Assembly (NCBI RefSeq): GCF_030151085.1
Contig: NZ_JASLER010000098.1
Span: 1 to 62,409, forward strand
Length of the DNA stretch: 62,409 bases
Direction: 5' to 3'
From: Bacteroides sp.
Lineage (GTDB): Bacteria > Bacteroidota > Bacteroidia > Bacteroidales > Bacteroidaceae
The position numbers were made by a program, and so were the translations under genes. Below the pieces are notes generated by a model that was given only the letters and a program-made list of their open reading frames with translations, searched no databases and was not told the origin of the DNA. The first letter of the stretch is position 1, and each line of letters opens with the position of its first letter. Of this stretch, positions 44,560 through 54,474 are shown one piece after another.

Positions 44560-46596
44560 TTACCAGATGGAAACTCTTTTTTCCACCGGCAAGAACATCG
44601 GATCTTTTTCAGTGATATTGAATGCTTCGTACCAAGCACCGATTTGCGGCAATGCACCATCCACACGCCATTTACCCAATGAGTGAACGTCGCTCTTCGT
44701 ACGGTTCAGTATTTCTTCAGGACGAATGTCATTAGCCCATACTCCTGCATAAGCCAGGAAGAAGCGTTGTTCGGGAGTAAAGCCGTCTTTCTCGGCAAGC
44801 GGAGCATTGGCAGTCGCTTTCTTGAATGCCTGGTAAGATACCTGCAAGCCACCGTGGTCGGCGATATTTTCACCCAAAGTCATACGACCATTGCCATATA
44901 CACCCGGAGCAACCTCAATGCTATCGAATACATTCACCATAATCTGTGCACGTTCGTCAAAACGTTTGGCATCTTCTTCTGTCCACCAATCTTTCAGGTT
45001 ACCGTCTTTATCGTATTGGCGTCCCTGATCGTCAAATCCGTGAGTCATCTCGTGTCCAATTACCACACCAATAGCACCATAATTGAAAGCATCGTCAGCA
45101 TTCATGTCAAAGAACGGATATTGCAGGATAGCGGCAGGGAAACAAATCTCATTGGTAGTAGGATTGTAATAAGCATTTACAGTTTGAGGAGTCATCAACC
45201 ACTCATCCTTATCAACCGGTTTACCGGCTTTGGCAATCATCTCAGCATGTCCCCACTGATTGGCACGTTCCATATTTGCCCAATAAGAATCATCCTTGAT
45301 CTCCAATGTAGAATAATCTTTCCATTTGTCAGGGTAGCCGATTTTCACGTGGAAGGTAGCCAGTTTCTCCAAAGCTTTCACTTTAGTAGAATCACCCATC
45401 CAAGCAAGGTTCTGGATGCGTTCACCCAAGCTTTCTTGTAAGTTCTTCACTAAAGTAACCATACGTTCTTTGGCAGCAGCAGGAAAATATTTCTCTACAT
45501 ACATCTGGCCAACAGCTTCACCCAACGCAGAACTTACAGTGCCCACTGCTTTCTTCCAACGGGGTTGCATTTCTTGCGTACCGGACATCGTGCGGCTATA
45601 GAAATCAAAATTCTGTTCAGCCATAGCATCATTCAAATAATCGGCAGAAGCGTCAATCAACTTCCATTGCAAGTAAAGGCCCTGTTGATCGGCAGGCAAA
45701 GTGTTCAGAATATCAGCAGCAGCCTTCAAAGAAGCAGGCTGACCGACAATTATTTCTTTCGCATCCTTCAATCCCAGCGCAGATAAATAAGCATTCCAAT
45801 CGAAAGTAGGATAATTCTTCTGCAACTCTTCGATGCTCATTTTATTATAGTTGGCATGCGGATCACGCAATTCCGTACGAGAGCGGAATGCCTTGGCAAG
45901 ACGGGTTTCTACATCCATAACAACTTCAACACCCTTCTTTGCGGCTGCTTCATCAAAACCGGCCAATTGATACATTTTCTGTACATGAGTACGGAAAGCG
46001 TCACGAATTTTAGCGGTAGCCTCATCATTTTCCAGATAGTATTCGCGTTCGCCCATACTTAAACCGGATTGATAAGCCAGAACGGCATTCATGGAGCTAT
46101 TCATCTCGTCAGCGCCAACATACATAACATTATATGCAATGATACCTTTCTTTTGCAAATCTCCCAGCAGTGCATAAACATCTTTCGTATCTTTCAAGGC
46201 GGCCAGTTGGTCCAGTTCCGGTTGGATGGGAGCTACACCTTCTTTATTCAGTTTGACGCTGTCCATCACAATTTTATAAAGATCGCCGATCTTCTGAGCT
46301 ACACTACCAGCTTCGTGCTGAGTAGCAGCTAACTCTTCGATAAGTCCTTGAATCTGCTTACGATTTTTTTCCGCCAGAATGGTAAAAGAACCATATTGTG
46401 AATATTCGGCTGGAATAGGATTATTCTTCATCCAACCGCCACAAGCGTATTCATAGAAATCGGTTCCAGGTAGAGCCGTTGTGTCAAGATTGGCAAGTTG
46501 GATGCCGGCTGTAAGTTCGGCTTGCTTCTTGCCTGTGCTGCAGGATGCTGCCATTAGACAGAACGCTGCGATAGGTAAATAATGAAATGCTCTCAT
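44560..46596 (-). CDS. pepO: M13 (neprilysin/PepO) family metallopeptidase
   Basis: A 678-residue exported lipoprotein (lipobox AASC, Cys19) with the zinc site VIGHEMTHGFDDQGRQ, the second-ligand region ENIADHGGLQVSYQAF and the C-terminal substrate-binding region SDVHSLGKWRVDGAL. The closing tryptophan is typical. It would cleave small peptides outside the inner membrane. It lies 35 bp after the ABC-F gene and may be read with it; a strong terminator follows. Confidence 0.94.
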   Translation of the reverse strand: MRAFHYLPIAAFCLMAASCSTGKKQAELTAGIQLANLDTTALPGTDFYEYACGGWMKNNPIPAEYSQYGSFTILAEKNRKQIQGLIEELAATQHEAGSVAQKIGDLYKIVMDSVKLNKEGVAPIQPELDQLAALKDTKDVYALLGDLQKKGIIAYNVMYVGADEMNSSMNAVLAYQSGLSMGEREYYLENDEATAKIRDAFRTHVQKMYQLAGFDEAAAKKGVEVVMDVETRLAKAFRSRTELRDPHANYNKMSIEELQKNYPTFDWNAYLSALGLKDAKEIIVGQPASLKAAADILNTLPADQQGLYLQWKLIDASADYLNDAMAEQNFDFYSRTMSGTQEMQPRWKKAVGTVSSALGEAVGQMYVEKYFPAAAKERMVTLVKNLQESLGERIQNLAWMGDSTKVKALEKLATFHVKIGYPDKWKDYSTLEIKDDSYWANMERANQWGHAEMIAKAGKPVDKDEWLMTPQTVNAYYNPTTNEICFPAAILQYPFFDMNADDAFNYGAIGVVIGHEMTHGFDDQGRQYDKDGNLKDWWTEEDAKRFDERAQIMVNVFDSIEVAPGVYGNGRMTLGENIADHGGLQVSYQAFKKATANAPLAEKDGFTPEQRFFLAYAGVWANDIRPEEILNRTKSDVHSLGKWRVDGALPQIGAWYEAFNITEKDPMFLPVEKRVSIW

Positions 46597-46631
46597 AAAA
46601 TAATGTTATAAAGTTATAGTTTACAGTTTTA

Positions 46632-48590
46632 TCATCCTTTTCTTGCTTCTTCCATCTCCACAGAAGCCTCATCCCACTCTTCCATCACACGGTCCAGTTG
46701 GCTTTTCAACTTTTGATGCTGGTCATAAAGAGACATATCCGACGCACCCTCCGGGGTAGCCATCTTGGCTTCAAGGATGGCAATGGCTGATTCGGTTTGT
46801 TCTATTTCAGACTCACAGTCTGCCACCCGACGTTCTAATTTCTTCAATTTCTTATTCAGTTCTTTCTGAGCTTCGTAAGAGAGTTTGTTATCCGAAGGCT
46901 GGACATTGTCAGCTTCTACTGTCTTATTAGTAGCCAGCGAAGCCGATAAGCCAGAAGATTTCTGCAACTCGTTCAGGCTCTCTATCTGCTTTTTTTGAAG
47001 GAAGTCATAGATACCTCCGAGATGTTCTTTCACCAATCCTCCACCGAATTCATATACTTTAGTCGCAAGTCCATCCAAAAAGTCACGGTCGTGACTGACA
47101 ATTATCACTGTACCGTCAAATTCACGAATAGCATCTTTCAGCACATCTTTAGATCGCATATCAAGATGGTTCGTCGGTTCATCGAGAATAAGGAAATTCA
47201 CCGGTTCCAGCAACAGCTTAATCATAGCAAGGCGGGTACGCTCTCCACCGGAAAGTACTTTTACCTTCTTGTCCGAAGCTTCGCCACCAAACATGAAAGC
47301 ACCGAGAATATCGCGTATTTTCAGACGGATATCACCTACGGCAACATGATCTATCGTATCGAAAACCGTAAGATCTTCGTTGAGCAACTGTGCTTGGTTC
47401 TGGGCAAAGTAGCCTATCTGCACATTATGTCCTAAAGTCAGTTTACCGGTATAGTCGGTAATCTGATCCATAATACACTTCACGAGGGTAGATTTACCTT
47501 CACCATTCTTTCCAACAAACGCTATCTTCTCACCACGGTTTATGGTCAGATTTACATCGTGGAAAATAACATGATTGCCGTAGGCTTTGGCTACCTCTTC
47601 ACAGATGACCGGATAATTACCACTACGGCTGCTACAAACAAATTTAAGTCGAAGTGAGGAGTTGTCTTCCTCGTCCACCTCAATACGGTCTATCTTCTCC
47701 AGTTGTTTGATGCGGCTCTGTACTTGCACTGCTTTAGTGGCTTTATAGCGGAAACGTTCGATGAAGTCTTCGGTATCCTGAATCTGCTTCTGCTGATTCT
47801 CGTAGGCACGAAGTTGCTGTTCACGGCGCTCTTTGCGAAGCACGACAAATTCGTCATATTTCACTTTATAGTCATAGATGCGGCCGCAAGTGATTTCAAT
47901 GGTACGGGTAGTTACATTATTGAGGAAAGCACGGTCATGGCTGACGAGCACTACCGCATTGGCACGAGTAGAGAGGAAATTCTCCAGCCATTGAATACTC
48001 TCGATATCTAGATGATTGGTAGGCTCATCAAGCAACAATACGTCGGGACGGCGCAGCAAAAGTTTTGCCAATTCGATACGCATGCGCCAACCACCGGAAA
48101 ACTCACTGGTGGAGCGGTCAAAATCCTCACGGCAGAAACCGAGTCCCATAAGGGTGCGTTCTATTTCGGCACGGTAATTGGTACCGCCCATCATCAAGAA
48201 ACGTTCGTTCTCGTGAGTGAAGCGGTCAATGAGTTTTTGGTAATCTTCGCTGTCATAATCCGTACGTTCGGCAAGTTGTTGGTTCATGCGTTCAATATCC
48301 GCCTGCATTTCGAAGATGTGTTCAAAGGCAAGTTCGGCTTCTTGCATTACGGTATGCTCATCGCTGAGTATCATTACCTGAGGTAAATAACCGATGGTAC
48401 ATTCTTTGGGAACAGCAATTACGCCGGAGGTAGGCTGCTGCATGCCAGCCAGTATCTTGAGCATGGTAGATTTGCCCGCACCGTTTTTACCCACAAGGGC
48501 TATGCGGTCTTTTTTGTTGATGACGTAAGAGACGTCTTCAAACAGAGGGGTGGCATTAAATTCTACCTTCAGTCCTTCTACAGATATCAT
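46632..48590 (-). CDS. ABC-F family ATPase
   Basis: A 652-residue soluble protein with two ABC ATPase domains: Walker A GKNGAGKST and GKNGEGKST, signatures FSGGWRMRIELAK and LSGGERTRLAM, both followed by LLDEPTNHLD/LILDEPTNHLD. A Uup-like coiled coil ends the protein (about 560-650). Such proteins act on the ribosome. I start at ATG 48590; the frame extends to 48674 but a promoter (TACCTTTG, 48620-48627, minus) lies inside that extension. Confidence 0.92.
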   Translation of the reverse strand: MISVEGLKVEFNATPLFEDVSYVINKKDRIALVGKNGAGKSTMLKILAGMQQPTSGVIAVPKECTIGYLPQVMILSDEHTVMQEAELAFEHIFEMQADIERMNQQLAERTDYDSEDYQKLIDRFTHENERFLMMGGTNYRAEIERTLMGLGFCREDFDRSTSEFSGGWRMRIELAKLLLRRPDVLLLDEPTNHLDIESIQWLENFLSTRANAVVLVSHDRAFLNNVTTRTIEITCGRIYDYKVKYDEFVVLRKERREQQLRAYENQQKQIQDTEDFIERFRYKATKAVQVQSRIKQLEKIDRIEVDEEDNSSLRLKFVCSSRSGNYPVICEEVAKAYGNHVIFHDVNLTINRGEKIAFVGKNGEGKSTLVKCIMDQITDYTGKLTLGHNVQIGYFAQNQAQLLNEDLTVFDTIDHVAVGDIRLKIRDILGAFMFGGEASDKKVKVLSGGERTRLAMIKLLLEPVNFLILDEPTNHLDMRSKDVLKDAIREFDGTVIIVSHDRDFLDGLATKVYEFGGGLVKEHLGGIYDFLQKKQIESLNELQKSSGLSASLATNKTVEADNVQPSDNKLSYEAQKELNKKLKKLERRVADCESEIEQTESAIAILEAKMATPEGASDMSLYDQHQKLKSQLDRVMEEWDEASVEMEEARKG

Positions 48591-48619
48591 AGTGTCAATG
48601 AAATTATCGTTTAGAGGTG

Positions 48620-48627
48620 CAAAGGTA
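48620..48627 (-). promoter_or_regulatory. -7 box of the ABC-F gene
   Basis: TACCTTTG on the minus strand, followed by C, is an exact match to TAnnTTTG and lies 30 bases before the ATG at 48590. Confidence 0.6.
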
Positions 48628-48729
48628 GCGATTTTCAACTGATTATGATAAGAAAAAGGGTATAAATCTGTCAAGCGAATTGTATGTCAACCTGTACGTT
48701 GTTCAAAGTAGCGCGGATTAATAGCCATT

Positions 48730-50316
48730 TCATTCCTCGTGCGTCGATTGCCACGTCTCCCGTTTCACTAACTTACGAATAGCTTTGTAAGTAGGATGTA
48801 TTGCATTTTGTGGACGTACCTTGCTCTCATTCACCATAAACAAAAGCAAACAGAATAAACCTAATAGTGTCAGCCAACCAAAAATCTCTTTCATTGACAC
48901 TATAAGCGCTTGCTGCTGCACGACACCATAGAGTTGTCCTAAAGGAATATGTGAAGCTAGGGGATTTACATGATCGAGATTTGTACCAAGAAGCATCGCA
49001 TTCCGTTTCAGTGTAAATTTCAAGATTTCACCTAACATAGCTGTTCCTAGCACACTACCGAAAGCAGCACTAACAAACGCCTGAACACCGACTGCCTGAA
49101 AAAAGTTCTCGAACGGCACACGAGACAAAGCCGTGAGAAAACAAATCGCAATAATCACATACCCGAAGCCTCGCAGAAAAACAGGTAGTACTAAAGCCGA
49201 CTTAGGCAGATTATAGTCGATAGTGAAATAGAACATCGCCAAATAACCCACGATAGAAGTAAATGCAATGACCGTCATCACTTTATAGCTCCATTTACGC
49301 AAGGCAAATGTCTGATAGGTAAAGAATGCACCCGCCACAATGCCAAGCATCACCACCCAATTCAAAGAAACTGTATTCAAGGAATCATAACCGAGAATCC
49401 CTTCCAGATAGACATGTTCCAACAAATGTGACGGGGCAAGCAGGAAATCTATCAATATATAAAGAAGAAACGGCAACCATACCATGCGATAACTGAACGT
49501 CTTGAGTGCAATAAACGGATGCCGGATGAATGATGCACGCCAAATGTTGAGCAGCAACATCACCAGTCCTGCCAATGTAGCCATGCGAATATAGTCGGAT
49601 TCAAACCAGTCATAATGGTCACCGTAAAGACAGATGAAGATGATACAAAGAAGAATTAAGCCCCATAATAAAGCCCCCAGCCAATCGATCCCATATAACG
49701 GCAACCTGCGCATCACACGGATATTGCGAAAAAGTACCATCACAAGCAGCATTACAAAGCCCAGCAAACCAATGATGAACCAGTGCATATATTCCCACTT
49801 CGTGAAATAGGAAACGTAAATAGTGGCAAGTCCCGACAGCTGGATACAACTGTTCACCAGCAAGTATATGAAGCAGAAAAAGATGGAAAGGTCACGCTTT
49901 GGAGTAAGCCAAAGTTGTATTGTTGAATTACATTCAAAGGTAGCCCACATGCGGAAAAAGCCCGAAATAAAGCTGATTCCCACCAAAAGAGGCACACAAT
50001 CTGTATTTACGCAAATCAGGTTACAAATGATTAGCGCCGTACAACAAGTGAGGAATGCCACCTTCGAGGTAAACTGGAATTTCAGCCGGAACATGATGGC
50101 AAATGTCAACGCCATGCCTGCCATAGAAGCATAACCTGCCATCATGATATCTTCCTGCATCAGTGCCAGTGAGCCAACCATCTCACCTGCCGCCGCCATA
50201 TAGATGCCACCGGAAAGTTGGAAGATGACTACCATACAGATAATAATCCACGGCTTCCACTTCTCCGGGACAAAATCACGGATGGCAGGGATAGAAAAAG
50301 GTCCTGTTTCGTGCAT
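48730..50316 (-). CDS. EmrB/QacA-type (DHA2) drug efflux permease
   Basis: A 528-residue protein with about fourteen membrane segments, spaced as in the 14-segment drug:proton antiporters, including SLALMQEDIMMAGYASMAGMA near the start. It is the inner-membrane pump of a three-part efflux system with the HlyD-type adaptor 4 bp upstream and the TolC-type channel before that. Confidence 0.85.
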   Translation of the reverse strand: MHETGPFSIPAIRDFVPEKWKPWIIICMVVIFQLSGGIYMAAAGEMVGSLALMQEDIMMAGYASMAGMALTFAIMFRLKFQFTSKVAFLTCCTALIICNLICVNTDCVPLLVGISFISGFFRMWATFECNSTIQLWLTPKRDLSIFFCFIYLLVNSCIQLSGLATIYVSYFTKWEYMHWFIIGLLGFVMLLVMVLFRNIRVMRRLPLYGIDWLGALLWGLILLCIIFICLYGDHYDWFESDYIRMATLAGLVMLLLNIWRASFIRHPFIALKTFSYRMVWLPFLLYILIDFLLAPSHLLEHVYLEGILGYDSLNTVSLNWVVMLGIVAGAFFTYQTFALRKWSYKVMTVIAFTSIVGYLAMFYFTIDYNLPKSALVLPVFLRGFGYVIIAICFLTALSRVPFENFFQAVGVQAFVSAAFGSVLGTAMLGEILKFTLKRNAMLLGTNLDHVNPLASHIPLGQLYGVVQQQALIVSMKEIFGWLTLLGLFCLLLFMVNESKVRPQNAIHPTYKAIRKLVKRETWQSTHEE

Positions 50317-50320
50317 AGGA

Positions 50321-51355
50321 TTAATAGTTTACTTCGCATTCTACATTCATACCGGCACATAGGCGGTTCATATCTTCGGGGCGGTTGTCCGGCGTAAACT
50401 CTATACGAACGGGGATGCGCTGTTCTATCTTTACGAAATTACCGGCAGAATTATCTTGTGGAAGCAGCGAAAAGCTGGCGCCGGTAGCTCTTGAAAGAGA
50501 TTTCACTATTCCCCGGAAAGTAATGCCGGGAATGGCATCGACTTCTATTTCGACTAGATTGCCTTCGCTGATATTGGCGGTTTGGGTTTCTTTGTAATTG
50601 GCGATAATCCATCGGTCGTTAGCATCGACTACATCGACAATGGTTTGTCCGGGTTGTATCAACTGACCTTCCTGAATATTCTTACGTCCGGTCGTTCCAT
50701 CGCAAGGGGCAAGGATGACGGTATAAGAAAGATTCAATTTAGCCAAGGCAAGTGCAGCTTCGGCAAGCTGAATGCCGGCAACGGTCTGGTCGAGGCGTTG
50801 CGTTTGCTCTTGTTTCACCAAAGTAGTGGATTGTTTTTGCCGAAGCAACACCTCATAACGGGCTTTTAGTGCATCATAGTCCGTCTTTACCCCATCATAT
50901 TGCTGACGGGTAACAGCTTCCTGCTCGTAAAGATTCTTGTAACGATTATATTCGCGCTCTGCATTCTCCATGCGTATACGGGCTTCTTCAATGGTTGCAT
51001 CCGATACGGAGATATTGTTCTGCGTCGTATGAATCGTAGTCGTCATAGCCGATTTACCGGATAGAGCATTCTGATAATCCGCCTCAGCTTGTGCCAGGCG
51101 GAAACGATACTCGGTATCTTCTATCAAGGCCAAAGTATCGCCTTTATGCACTGTCTGGTTTTCTTTAAAACGGACTTCCTTAATAAAGCCTTGCACACGG
51201 GAATTCACAGGGACGATAAGTTGTTTCACTTGTGCGTTATCAGTAAACTCCACATTACCCAAATGAATAAAACGGGAGCTTACCCAGCAGATCCCAGCCA
51301 GTATAAGAATGATTACTACGATGTTGTAGATTAACTTTTTAGTTTTGTGCTTCAT
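50321..51355 (-). CDS. HlyD/EmrA-type membrane fusion protein
   Basis: A 344-residue adaptor with one N-terminal membrane segment (about 8-25), a biotinyl-lipoyl half motif (VNSRVQGFIKEVRFKENQTVHKGD), a coiled-coil hairpin (about 80-200) and the second half NIQEGQLIQPGQTIVDVVD. It bridges the pump to the outer-membrane channel. It follows the TolC-type gene by 77 bp. Confidence 0.93.
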   Translation of the reverse strand: MKHKTKKLIYNIVVIILILAGICWVSSRFIHLGNVEFTDNAQVKQLIVPVNSRVQGFIKEVRFKENQTVHKGDTLALIEDTEYRFRLAQAEADYQNALSGKSAMTTTIHTTQNNISVSDATIEEARIRMENAEREYNRYKNLYEQEAVTRQQYDGVKTDYDALKARYEVLLRQKQSTTLVKQEQTQRLDQTVAGIQLAEAALALAKLNLSYTVILAPCDGTTGRKNIQEGQLIQPGQTIVDVVDANDRWIIANYKETQTANISEGNLVEIEVDAIPGITFRGIVKSLSRATGASFSLLPQDNSAGNFVKIEQRIPVRIEFTPDNRPEDMNRLCAGMNVECEVNY

Positions 51356-51432
51356 TGCTCTTTATATTTTAATTAATTGAGACTTTGATTAGTCATGTGA
51401 ATAGTTATAACTTTTATCGAAACTCTGCTTCA

Positions 51433-52752
51433 CTAAATTCTTCCTGTAGTCTTCTTCAACTTGAAGTAATTAAACAGAATATTGATACGCGCATTTGCCA
51501 CCTGTAATTCTGCACTTAGTTTGGAATTACTAGCATCGAGCATATCGGTAATTAGCGCTAACTCATGCAGATAACGATTGCGAATAATATCATAATTTTG
51601 ACTAGCCAGTTCAAGGCTCTTTAGTTGCGTATCGTAAATGGTGAATGATTCTCCGAAGCGGACGTATGCTGCTTTTACTTCAGTCTGTACATCTTCTTGC
51701 AGCAGACGCCTGCCCTCCACGGCACGTTGCGTGGCAATCTTCGCCTTGCGGATATTCTTACCGGACTGATAAATAGAAGCGATATTAAACTTCACTCCTA
51801 CCCCGACATACCAATAATTCAGGTTCTTATCAATGGGAGGCACCTCAATGGTAATCGGGCCATCCAAAAGATTAGCAGCAAACAAGGCAACAGATGGTAA
51901 GCGTTCGGACTTCGCCAGTTTCTCGCCATGCTGCGATTGTTTGATACCCAGTTCTGCCTGTTTCAATGCCGGAAGCTGTTCGGCAGCGGTATTCTGCCAT
52001 TCCATTTCGGGAGAAACTAAGGGAAGTTTGTCAAGAATACAAGAATCAATGCCAATCACGGTTTCCCGCGGAAGCCCCAGAATGGTGACGAGCTGATTGT
52101 TGATGATAATTTGACTATTTTCTATTTGTGTCAGTGCCAGTTCCAGCGACTTCAATTGTAGTTCATAGCGGGTGATGTCGTTTTTCAAAGCAAGGCCTTC
52201 GTGTGCTTTTGCTGTGATATCAGTCAGCAGGCGTTTGGTCTGTTCGATGTTCTGCTTATATACCTCCGCCTGATTACGCAGTTTATATAACTCCAGATAA
52301 TTACCAACCAGCAGAAAACGAATATCTTGCCGATTCTTGTCCTTGTCCAATTGCGCTACTTGTTGGCGCAGTTTTGCCATTGCAATATTGCTCGTAATAG
52401 CTCCACCGGCATAAAGTACTTGTGAAGCTTCGATAGCAAAATTATTCCCGAAGTGCGGCATAGGCGCGTTTTCACCATCCGAGAAATCACGGTCGGCAAT
52501 CCAAGCATCGCCCAGATAGCTGGCAGAGAGGGAGACATCAATTGAGGGTAACAAAGCATTCTTCGCCACCTTCACAGCCTGTCCGGCTTCCTGTTCCGCC
52601 AAGTCAAAGGTCTTGATACTACGGCTGTTCTTATCAGCCAGTTCAAACATCTGTTCTATGCTCAAAACACAATTGGAAGGGGTTTGGGCCAAGATACAAG
52701 CACCACACCCCATTCCTGAAAGCATGAATAGAGAAAGAGTAAATTTCCTCAT
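51433..52752 (-). CDS. TolC-family outer-membrane efflux channel
   Basis: A 439-residue exported protein with a signal peptide to about residue 23 and two repeats of the outer-membrane efflux domain, rich in long helices (for example 145-210 and 340-430), with KFNIASIYQSGKNIRKAKIA in the second repeat. First gene of the efflux operon, divergent from the AraC regulator. A weak -7 (GACCTTTG, 52800-52807 minus) may serve it. Confidence 0.92.
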   Translation of the reverse strand: MRKFTLSLFMLSGMGCGACILAQTPSNCVLSIEQMFELADKNSRSIKTFDLAEQEAGQAVKVAKNALLPSIDVSLSASYLGDAWIADRDFSDGENAPMPHFGNNFAIEASQVLYAGGAITSNIAMAKLRQQVAQLDKDKNRQDIRFLLVGNYLELYKLRNQAEVYKQNIEQTKRLLTDITAKAHEGLALKNDITRYELQLKSLELALTQIENSQIIINNQLVTILGLPRETVIGIDSCILDKLPLVSPEMEWQNTAAEQLPALKQAELGIKQSQHGEKLAKSERLPSVALFAANLLDGPITIEVPPIDKNLNYWYVGVGVKFNIASIYQSGKNIRKAKIATQRAVEGRRLLQEDVQTEVKAAYVRFGESFTIYDTQLKSLELASQNYDIIRNRYLHELALITDMLDASNSKLSAELQVANARINILFNYFKLKKTTGRI

Positions 52753-52857
52753 ATAATACCTATTGTAAACTAATTAATTATTGTTCTCAAAATCGGCGGC
52801 AAAGGTCGGGAAAAAGCCTCACCTCTTAAAATCTCAAATTACACAATACTGGTTTTA

Positions 52858-52889
52858 TTTGTACCATTCCATTCTTTTGAGTACCTTTG
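52858..52889 (+). promoter_or_regulatory. Promoter of the AraC regulator gene
   Basis: TTTG at 52858-52861 and TACCTTTG at 52882-52889 match the Bacteroides -33/-7 consensus exactly with 20 bp between. The ATG at 52918 follows. Confidence 0.75.
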
Positions 52890-52917
52890 TACAAAGATTA
52901 AGAAGGAGCATCAGGAC

Positions 52918-53817
52918 ATGAAAAGGCCCATTCACATAAAGAGCATCAGTGACTTCCTACAAGGGGATAAAGAACCTATACGGAGGAAGATTAATTGTGT
53001 GGAGTTCGATGCAGAGGGTATCCGGAAACATCTATTCTCTCCGGTCTTCTTCAATGCCACTATCTGCATATTGGTTTTATCTGGAACAGCGCAGGCAAAC
53101 ATCAATCATCAATCCCATTCGGTCTCAGCCAATACGACCTTCGTCCTTTCCGCTTCCCATCTCCTCTTTTTCGAAAATTGCAGTCCCGATTTCCGTTGCC
53201 TTTGTCTTTTTGTAAGTAAAGAGTTTATGAAGGAGATGGACTCTACTGATATGATTTACCGACGAATACGATATGGCGTCCGACTTTACAACGCCCCCAT
53301 ACTCGTTATGGCTCCTGAAGATATTTCCCTTCTCTCCACACGAATATCCGCCATCGACCGGGCAATCGTCAACACTGCCCATCGGCATTATAAAGATGTT
53401 ATTCTGAATACCCTTTTTGCTTTCTACCTCGACCTGAGCGATGTTATCGACCGGAAAAGTGAATGGTACGACGACCCCAGCCTGACGCGCCATGAAAGCA
53501 TCATCAAAGCTCTCATAGAACTGCTGATAGAGAATTACCGTAAAGAGCATAAAGTAGATTTCTATGCTTCCCAACTGAATATTTCGGCGCATTACCTCAC
53601 CTTAATTGTAAAGCGCATCACCGGGCAAAGTGTCTGTGACTTTATCTTTGAAATGCTTTATAGTGATGCGCGCAACCTGTTGACTTACTCCAAACTTTCT
53701 ATACAAGAAATTACGGCAACACTGTGTTTCTCTGACCAATCGTCCTTTGGTAAGTTCTTTAAACGCCGGGCAGGAGTATCTCCTGCCGATTACAGAAAGA
53801 ATAAAGGGATGGATTAA
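52918..53817 (+). CDS. AraC-family regulator of the efflux operon
   Basis: A 299-residue regulator. The C-terminal 100 residues hold two helix-turn-helix units (SQLNISAHYLTLIVKRITGQ and IQEITATLCFSDQSSFGKFF, ending AGVSPADYRK). The N-terminal part looks like a cupin-type sensor (VLSGTAQANINHQSHSVSAN). Divergent from the efflux genes with 165 bp between starts, so it very likely controls them; its inducer is unknown. Confidence 0.88.
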   Translation: MKRPIHIKSISDFLQGDKEPIRRKINCVEFDAEGIRKHLFSPVFFNATICILVLSGTAQANINHQSHSVSANTTFVLSASHLLFFENCSPDFRCLCLFVSKEFMKEMDSTDMIYRRIRYGVRLYNAPILVMAPEDISLLSTRISAIDRAIVNTAHRHYKDVILNTLFAFYLDLSDVIDRKSEWYDDPSLTRHESIIKALIELLIENYRKEHKVDFYASQLNISAHYLTLIVKRITGQSVCDFIFEMLYSDARNLLTYSKLSIQEITATLCFSDQSSFGKFFKRRAGVSPADYRKNKGMD

Positions 53818-53832
53818 CTAATCCATCCTATC

Positions 53833-54261
53833 TTACTTCTCTTTCTGATAGTTTTTGAATAGTAGGAAAGAACAAGCCGCTGCCGAGAATACACTATAAT
53901 CCAATGGAGCCTTGAAACTAGAAAAGAGCAACATAGAGAATGCAAAAGCCACTAATAAAAGTCCACTGAGAAGTGATACTATACGTTTCTGGTAGCCAAC
54001 TATCAATAATACTCCAAGGGCAACTTCTGCAATGGTAACTCCCCAAGCTAAAAGTGGTAATACGAGTTTAGGAACCCACGGTACTAAGATACCGGTATAT
54101 GTGATAAAGTTATCCATATTACCCCAAACAACATTCTCATTCCCCAAAAGAGGTGTCCACAATCCAAAGCGGTCTGCAACTGCTGACAGAAAGCTCAAAG
54201 CAATAGCTATACGTGCGAACAAAGAAATATAATCTATCTTTTTAGTCATATCAAATTTCAT
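53833..54261 (-). CDS. DoxX-family membrane protein
   Basis: A 142-residue protein with four membrane segments and the DoxX-like ARIAIALSFLSAVADRFGLW start. Function in this family is poorly known; some members link to redox stress. An internal ATG lies at residue 5. It is divergent from the TonB-type receptor gene, with a 20-bp palindrome (54331-54350) between. Confidence 0.82.
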   Translation of the reverse strand: MKFDMTKKIDYISLFARIAIALSFLSAVADRFGLWTPLLGNENVVWGNMDNFITYTGILVPWVPKLVLPLLAWGVTIAEVALGVLLIVGYQKRIVSLLSGLLLVAFAFSMLLFSSFKAPLDYSVFSAAACSFLLFKNYQKEK

Positions 54262-54330
54262 TATATATTGAAGACATCATTAATTCTTTCATTTTAACAA
54301 ATCACTTCCATGAAATGTTTTGTATTACAT

Positions 54331-54350
54331 TAAGCTTTACGCAAAGCTTA
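54331..54350. promoter_or_regulatory. 20-bp palindrome between doxX-like and receptor genes
   Basis: TAAGCTTT-ACGC-AAAGCTTA has perfect 8-bp arms and a 4-base centre. It sits between divergent genes, so an operator is more likely than a terminator. Same geometry as the palindrome at 30728-30747. Confidence 0.5.
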
Positions 54351-54441
54351 TTTCAAATAAGGATTGAAAAAGGTTTCTACTAATATGTCACAGTACTGAG
54401 TTATAATTAATTCATTTCTTTCCGGTTTTGAAGCATCTGAT

Positions 54442-54449
54442 TATCTTTG
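54442..54449 (+). promoter_or_regulatory. -7 box before the second TonB-type receptor
   Basis: TATCTTTG matches TAnnTTTG exactly and is followed by C; it lies 26 bp before the ATG at 54475. No well-spaced -33 element was found. Confidence 0.6.
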
Positions 54450-54474
54450 CAGCACACATTATAAAATAATCGAC

